Positions 60,331 through 64,000 of a stretch of DNA of 64,000 nt are shown piece by piece (position 1 is the stretch's first letter; the number at the start of each line of letters is the position of its first letter). Under the pieces are notes generated by a model. It made no database searches, was not told the DNA's origin, and saw only the letters and a list, made by a program, of their open reading frames with translations. The stretch covers positions 52,482,067-52,546,066 of the forward strand of contig CM018698.1 in the NCBI GenBank assembly GCA_009363875.1. Direction: 5' to 3'. The stretch comes from Mikania micrantha (lineage: Eukaryota; Streptophyta; Magnoliopsida; Asterales; Asteraceae). Made by a program: the position numbers and the translations under genes.

Positions 60331-60975
60331 AAACTTGTAGTTCATAAATTTTAAAAAAAACAAAATAAAAAGTTAATAAAATATTTATTCTAACACCAAA
60401 TAAAGATGAAACAAAAATAAACAAGATATGATTAACTGAAAAGGAGTACCATAAACATACTTACTCTTTTGATAATACAAGAATATGTATATTTTTTAGA
60501 ACCAAAAGGACAAAACAAATAATTTAAACAATTGAAAACAAATAATTGGACGATTAAGACCTCAAAAGTTTGGAATCGAAGGACTTTGTCTCAAATTTCA
60601 TATTGTGGAGCCTCCATTGATTGCATATAACTTTTAATTAATAATAGTTTGAAAACTCATGTCTATATGCTAAAAACTTGCATTCATTTTAGAGTTTTTA
60701 TAAACACTAACAAACAAAATTTATGTTTTCAAAACATGTTACTTGTATTTTTTAGTAATTCAATCAATATAATTTATTTGTTTATAATCTAATTTATAGT
60801 AAACTGATAAACTGATATGTTAATGACTACGTGTTATAGTTAGACTTAATCCTGGAAACCAAATAAAAAGAAAGCCAATTAGATAAATAAATAAATAATA
60901 ACAACAGTCTAAAGCCGAATCTTCATTAAACCTACCCAATCATTAACTTGTGACCATTCATTTGATTGCACTTGA

Positions 60976-61242
60976 GTCCTGCAAATTTAGACTACTGGTT
61001 AGGGTTTTATCTTGTGACCGAAAGGTTATGGGTTCGAGACATGTTAGAGGCAATTTAAAGGACATCCAAGTGAGGGAAGGAATATTGAGCTTAATCTCGG
61101 GTTCCGGACCAATGGGGGGCGAGGGTTTATCCATTCCAGAGGTTCCCACACATCTGGTGTGGCCGAGTCTTACCTCTGTCCGATGTGTCCTGTTAAGGCA
61201 ACATATGTGGTATGTAGGATCGTCGCCGTTCAAAAAAAATCA
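60976..61242 (+). mobile_element. SINE retroposon, 267 bp
   Basis: The exact 11-bp duplication ATTGCACTTGA lies at 60965-60975 and 61243-61253. Internal promoter boxes are visible: A-box-like tggttaggg (60996-61004) and B-box ggttcgagac (61031-61040). The 3' end is an A-run. Reading frames on both strands here are chance. Confidence 0.82.
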
Positions 61243-61369
61243 ATTGCACTTGAACAAACCCAAATTAAGTCATTGAAAATAAAATATATTTAGACTATTG
61301 ATTTGAATTTTGAGTTGAATTAATGTGAATTAATAAGAACAATATCATCTTGACTTTCCATTACATGAA

Positions 61370-61835
61370 AATTAAAGACCGATAACTGCATGCTCACAAA
61401 ACACGAAATAAGCAGACACGAACACGGTCTGTTAAAAACACGTAAAAACGAAATAACCCGTTAAGAAACCTGTTAACAGTATACAGTTAACACTATAAAT
61501 GACCCGTTAAATAACATGTTAAGGAACCCGTTAAAAAACTAGGATTAGAGAATTAAAAATTTTAAGAAGGTAACCCGGTTAGCCACTTATTTTATTATAT
61601 TATTTATTTTAAATTTTAAATTTTAAACCGCTCTTAACGAGTTTTAACAAGTCTTAATGTGTCTCAACAGGTCTTTACATGTTTAGATACGAAAAATAAA
61701 CTGGTCTTAATGTGTCGACCTGTTTTATACACGAAACATGTTAAGGGTAAACACGAAACATGTTAAATTCATGTCATGTCGTGTCGTGTCGTGTTAACGT
61801 GTCTGTGTCAGAAATTGCCAGACCTATTGCTGAGA
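61370..61835. repeat. hAT-like repeat fragment rich in cccgttaa words
   Basis: The right end, read on the minus strand, is taggtctggcaatttctgac followed by acacgacacgacacg, like plant hAT MITEs. A matching left end and duplication were not found. Many cccgttaa/cacgaa words fill the interior. Confidence 0.35.
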
Positions 61836-61993
61836 CAAGGTTTGTGAGGTTTATCATGGGATGGACTCAGGCGTATGCCTCAGAATGTCAAGTACGAGCG
61901 AACGATTGAAATCACGTATTACGTGTATGCGTTTCATGTTGGTAATTGTAGTGTTATTAGGTTATTAGATTAAGTTGTCAATCAATATAATAA

Positions 61994-63551
61994 GAGTAAA
62001 TTACAGGAAACGTCCTTTACGTTTATTTGATATTGCAGGTTTCATCCTTTATGTTCAAAAAGCGCCATTAAGATCCTTTCTGTTTACATTTTGTTGCAGA
62101 TTACATCCTTTACACTAACTTTTGTTAAAAACTTCTGTTAATTATTTTAAATTGACAATTCTGCCCTTCTAGTTAAATGACCAATTCTGAAACTTTTGTT
62201 ATTTAATTATTTCCTTAAATTTAAAGGACCAAATCTGAAACTTTTATTTTTTAGTTTTATTTTTCTTTTCTTTTGAATTATTATTTTTTTTACATTTATT
62301 TTCTTTCTTTTTCTTTTTTTTACATCATTTTAATTTTATAAATTATTCTAAAATTAGTTTAACCAGTTTTTTTTTATATAAGCTTCAACAAAGAATTTTA
62401 TTTTATTACATTTTTTTTAATTTTCATTTGTTTAGTTAAGTTATTTACTTTTCTTATATTTTATATTTAAAAAAATAAAGAATTTTATTTTATTTCATTT
62501 TTTTAATATTAACATAAATTAACGTATTCTAAAACCTTATCTAGTTTTGCAAAATCAATATTCATGGTATTGGATTTATTAAATGGTTTGAAACCATTTT
62601 TTTGTTTAGTTAAACTGTATTTAACATACTCCATAGAAAATTAAACTTTAGGTAAAACTTTTAAAAACAAATGGTTTTTCAAGCATTATCAACTGACGTT
62701 TAACCTACCGATACCCCTTAACTTATATTACAAGAGGTTTTCCCAATATGCATACCATAAGAGGAGGTTTTCTCTTAAGAAGTAAGAGACCAGGTAGTTT
62801 GGCTAAAAAATGCTAACAATTATAGGTATTTATGCACTTCTGGTTCATTGATGTTAAAAAAAAATACCATTGCAAGCAATGTACAAAGATTCTAACAAAA
62901 CAATAAAATAGATAAAAAAAATAATAGTAATAAATTTCAAATGTAGAAACAGAGTAAATAGTAATTAAAAAGGACCAAAATGATAATAATATTTTGTTAC
63001 GTCTTTGTGATTTATGTTAAAAAAATGAAATAAATGTTAAAAAATGAAATAAAATAAAATTCTTTATTGTTTTAATTATAAAATATAAGAAAAGTAAATA
63101 ACTTAACTAAACAAATGAAAATTAAAAAATGTAATAAAATAAAATTCTTTATTGAAGCTTATATTAAAAAAAAACTGGTTAAACTAATTTTAGAATAATT
63201 TATAAAATTAAAATGATGTAAAAAAAAGAAAAAGAAAGAAAATAAATGTTAAAAAAAAGAATTATAATTCAAAAGAAAAGATAAATAAAACTAAAAAATA
63301 AAAGTTTCAGATTTGGTCCTTTAAATTTAAGGAAATAATTAAATAACAAAAGTTTTAGAATTGGTCCTTTAACTAGAAGGGCAGAATTGTCATTTTAAAA
63401 TAATTAACAGAAGTTTTTAACAGAAGTTAGTGTAAAGGACGTAATCTGCAACAAAATGTAAACAGAAAGGATGTTAATGGCGCTTTTTGAACATAAAGGA
63501 TGAAACCTGCAATATCAAATAAACGTAAAGGACGTTTTCTGTAATTTACTC
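61994..63551. mobile_element. Mutator-like foldback element (MULE MITE), 1558 bp
   Basis: The exact 9-bp duplication ATATAATAA lies at 61985-61993 and 63552-63560, the size expected for Mutator-like elements. The inverted arms (about 61994-62505 and 63035-63551) start GAGTAAATTACAG and are highly similar. The spacer is about 530 bp. It is non-coding and could fold into a 0.5-kb hairpin. Confidence 0.88.
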
Positions 63552-63560
63552 ATATAATAA

Positions 63561-64000
63561 TACTGATTAGTCAACTAAGTGACATGAAATGGCAAGCTCG
63601 ATTAATTATAATATTATTTGGATTTAGCCTTTTCTAGTTAATATAACAAAGCTACATATTGGGCTTTCTAATTAATGTTTTAGATATTGATTTTGGGCTC
63701 ACATATATACTTTGTGTATATAGTCAATTAATCATCATAGACATTTTTGAAATTGATCGACGAGTTTTCATGCGCATAAAATGAAGAAAACGGTTACAGA
63801 TATGATGTTGAAGATTAGATAATTTAGATCCAAATTTCTTAAAGAAATCTCCGTCTAATATAATAAATCACAGTGTGTAACCCATAAATAGGTTTGTCTG
63901 ATAACGATTCACGATTCATAGATTGATCCAAAATATTGTTTGAGAAGATTATGGAAATTTCATGTTTGATTTATGTTTGATTGATTTATTTATGTTTTTT
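63561..64000. other. AT-rich intergenic DNA, no feature seen
   Basis: No gene, RNA or transposon end could be supported before the window ends. Confidence 0.45.

Noticed and set aside
60950..61276. 108-residue frame and its antisense partner
   Set aside because: Both lie across the SINE and its duplications.

Overview
The window is plant nuclear DNA: AT-rich, intron-split, with one host gene at the left edge and about 60 kb of mostly transposon-derived sequence. The style of the repeats suggests a eudicot, probably Asteraceae; that is an impression from repeat style, not a proof. No bacterial, organellar or CRISPR-type feature was seen. All names rest on reading motifs and junctions by eye; no database search was run.

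Left edge (1-4.3 kb): the 5' two-thirds of a P4-type ATPase (phospholipid flippase, ALA9-12-like) on the minus strand. Seven exons with consistent GT/AG junctions give 846 codons; the remaining exons lie outside the window. A small foldback element sits about 0.6 kb upstream.

4.3-13 kb: intergenic DNA with several DNA transposons. A complete PIF/Harbinger element (5948-7760, TAA target duplication) has an intact DDE transposase and no partner ORF. Three kilobases on, a second PIF/Harbinger-type element (10570-12811, TTA duplication) carries only the Myb/SANT-like ORF1, now a pseudogene, and has a hAT-type MITE inserted in it (exact 8-bp duplication).

12.8-23.6 kb: a diverged AT-rich tandem array (unit about 140-170 bp) split by a 9.2-kb non-coding LTR retrotransposon on the minus strand (13864-23029, duplication ACCGG). 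Its interior holds no gag-pol. Instead it has a near-perfect 0.8-kb inverted repeat, a second LTR-like block, and clustered short near-palindromes. A hAT MITE follows at 24319-24606.

25.9-56.0 kb: one Athila-type Ty3/gypsy element (plus strand, LTRs of about 1.18 kb, perfect GGAAT duplication) stretched to 30 kb by nested insertions. A 12.5-kb Tekay/Del chromovirus sits in its gag. A 3.4-kb solo LTR, itself holding a 1.9-kb solo LTR, sits in its integrase. Every outer reading frame resumes exactly across the insertion points. Both gag-pol sets are disabled by stops and frameshifts, and several stops fit cytosine deamination. The host DNA around the Athila carries a 339-bp direct duplication, one copy on each side.

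56.9-64 kb: no gene. It holds two SINEs with target duplications, Helitron-like 3' ends, AT-rich low-complexity DNA, and a 1.56-kb Mutator-like foldback element with arms of about 0.5 kb and a 9-bp duplication.

I found no gene cassette that looks like a new biochemical system. The most unusual signals are (i) clusters of 15-bp near-palindromes just upstream of likely transcription starts in unrelated LTR elements, (ii) CGAACC/GGTTCG hexamer arrays in two Tekay-type LTRs, (iii) the 0.8-kb hairpin inside a non-coding LTR element, and (iv) the split of the two PIF/Harbinger genes onto neighbouring elements.
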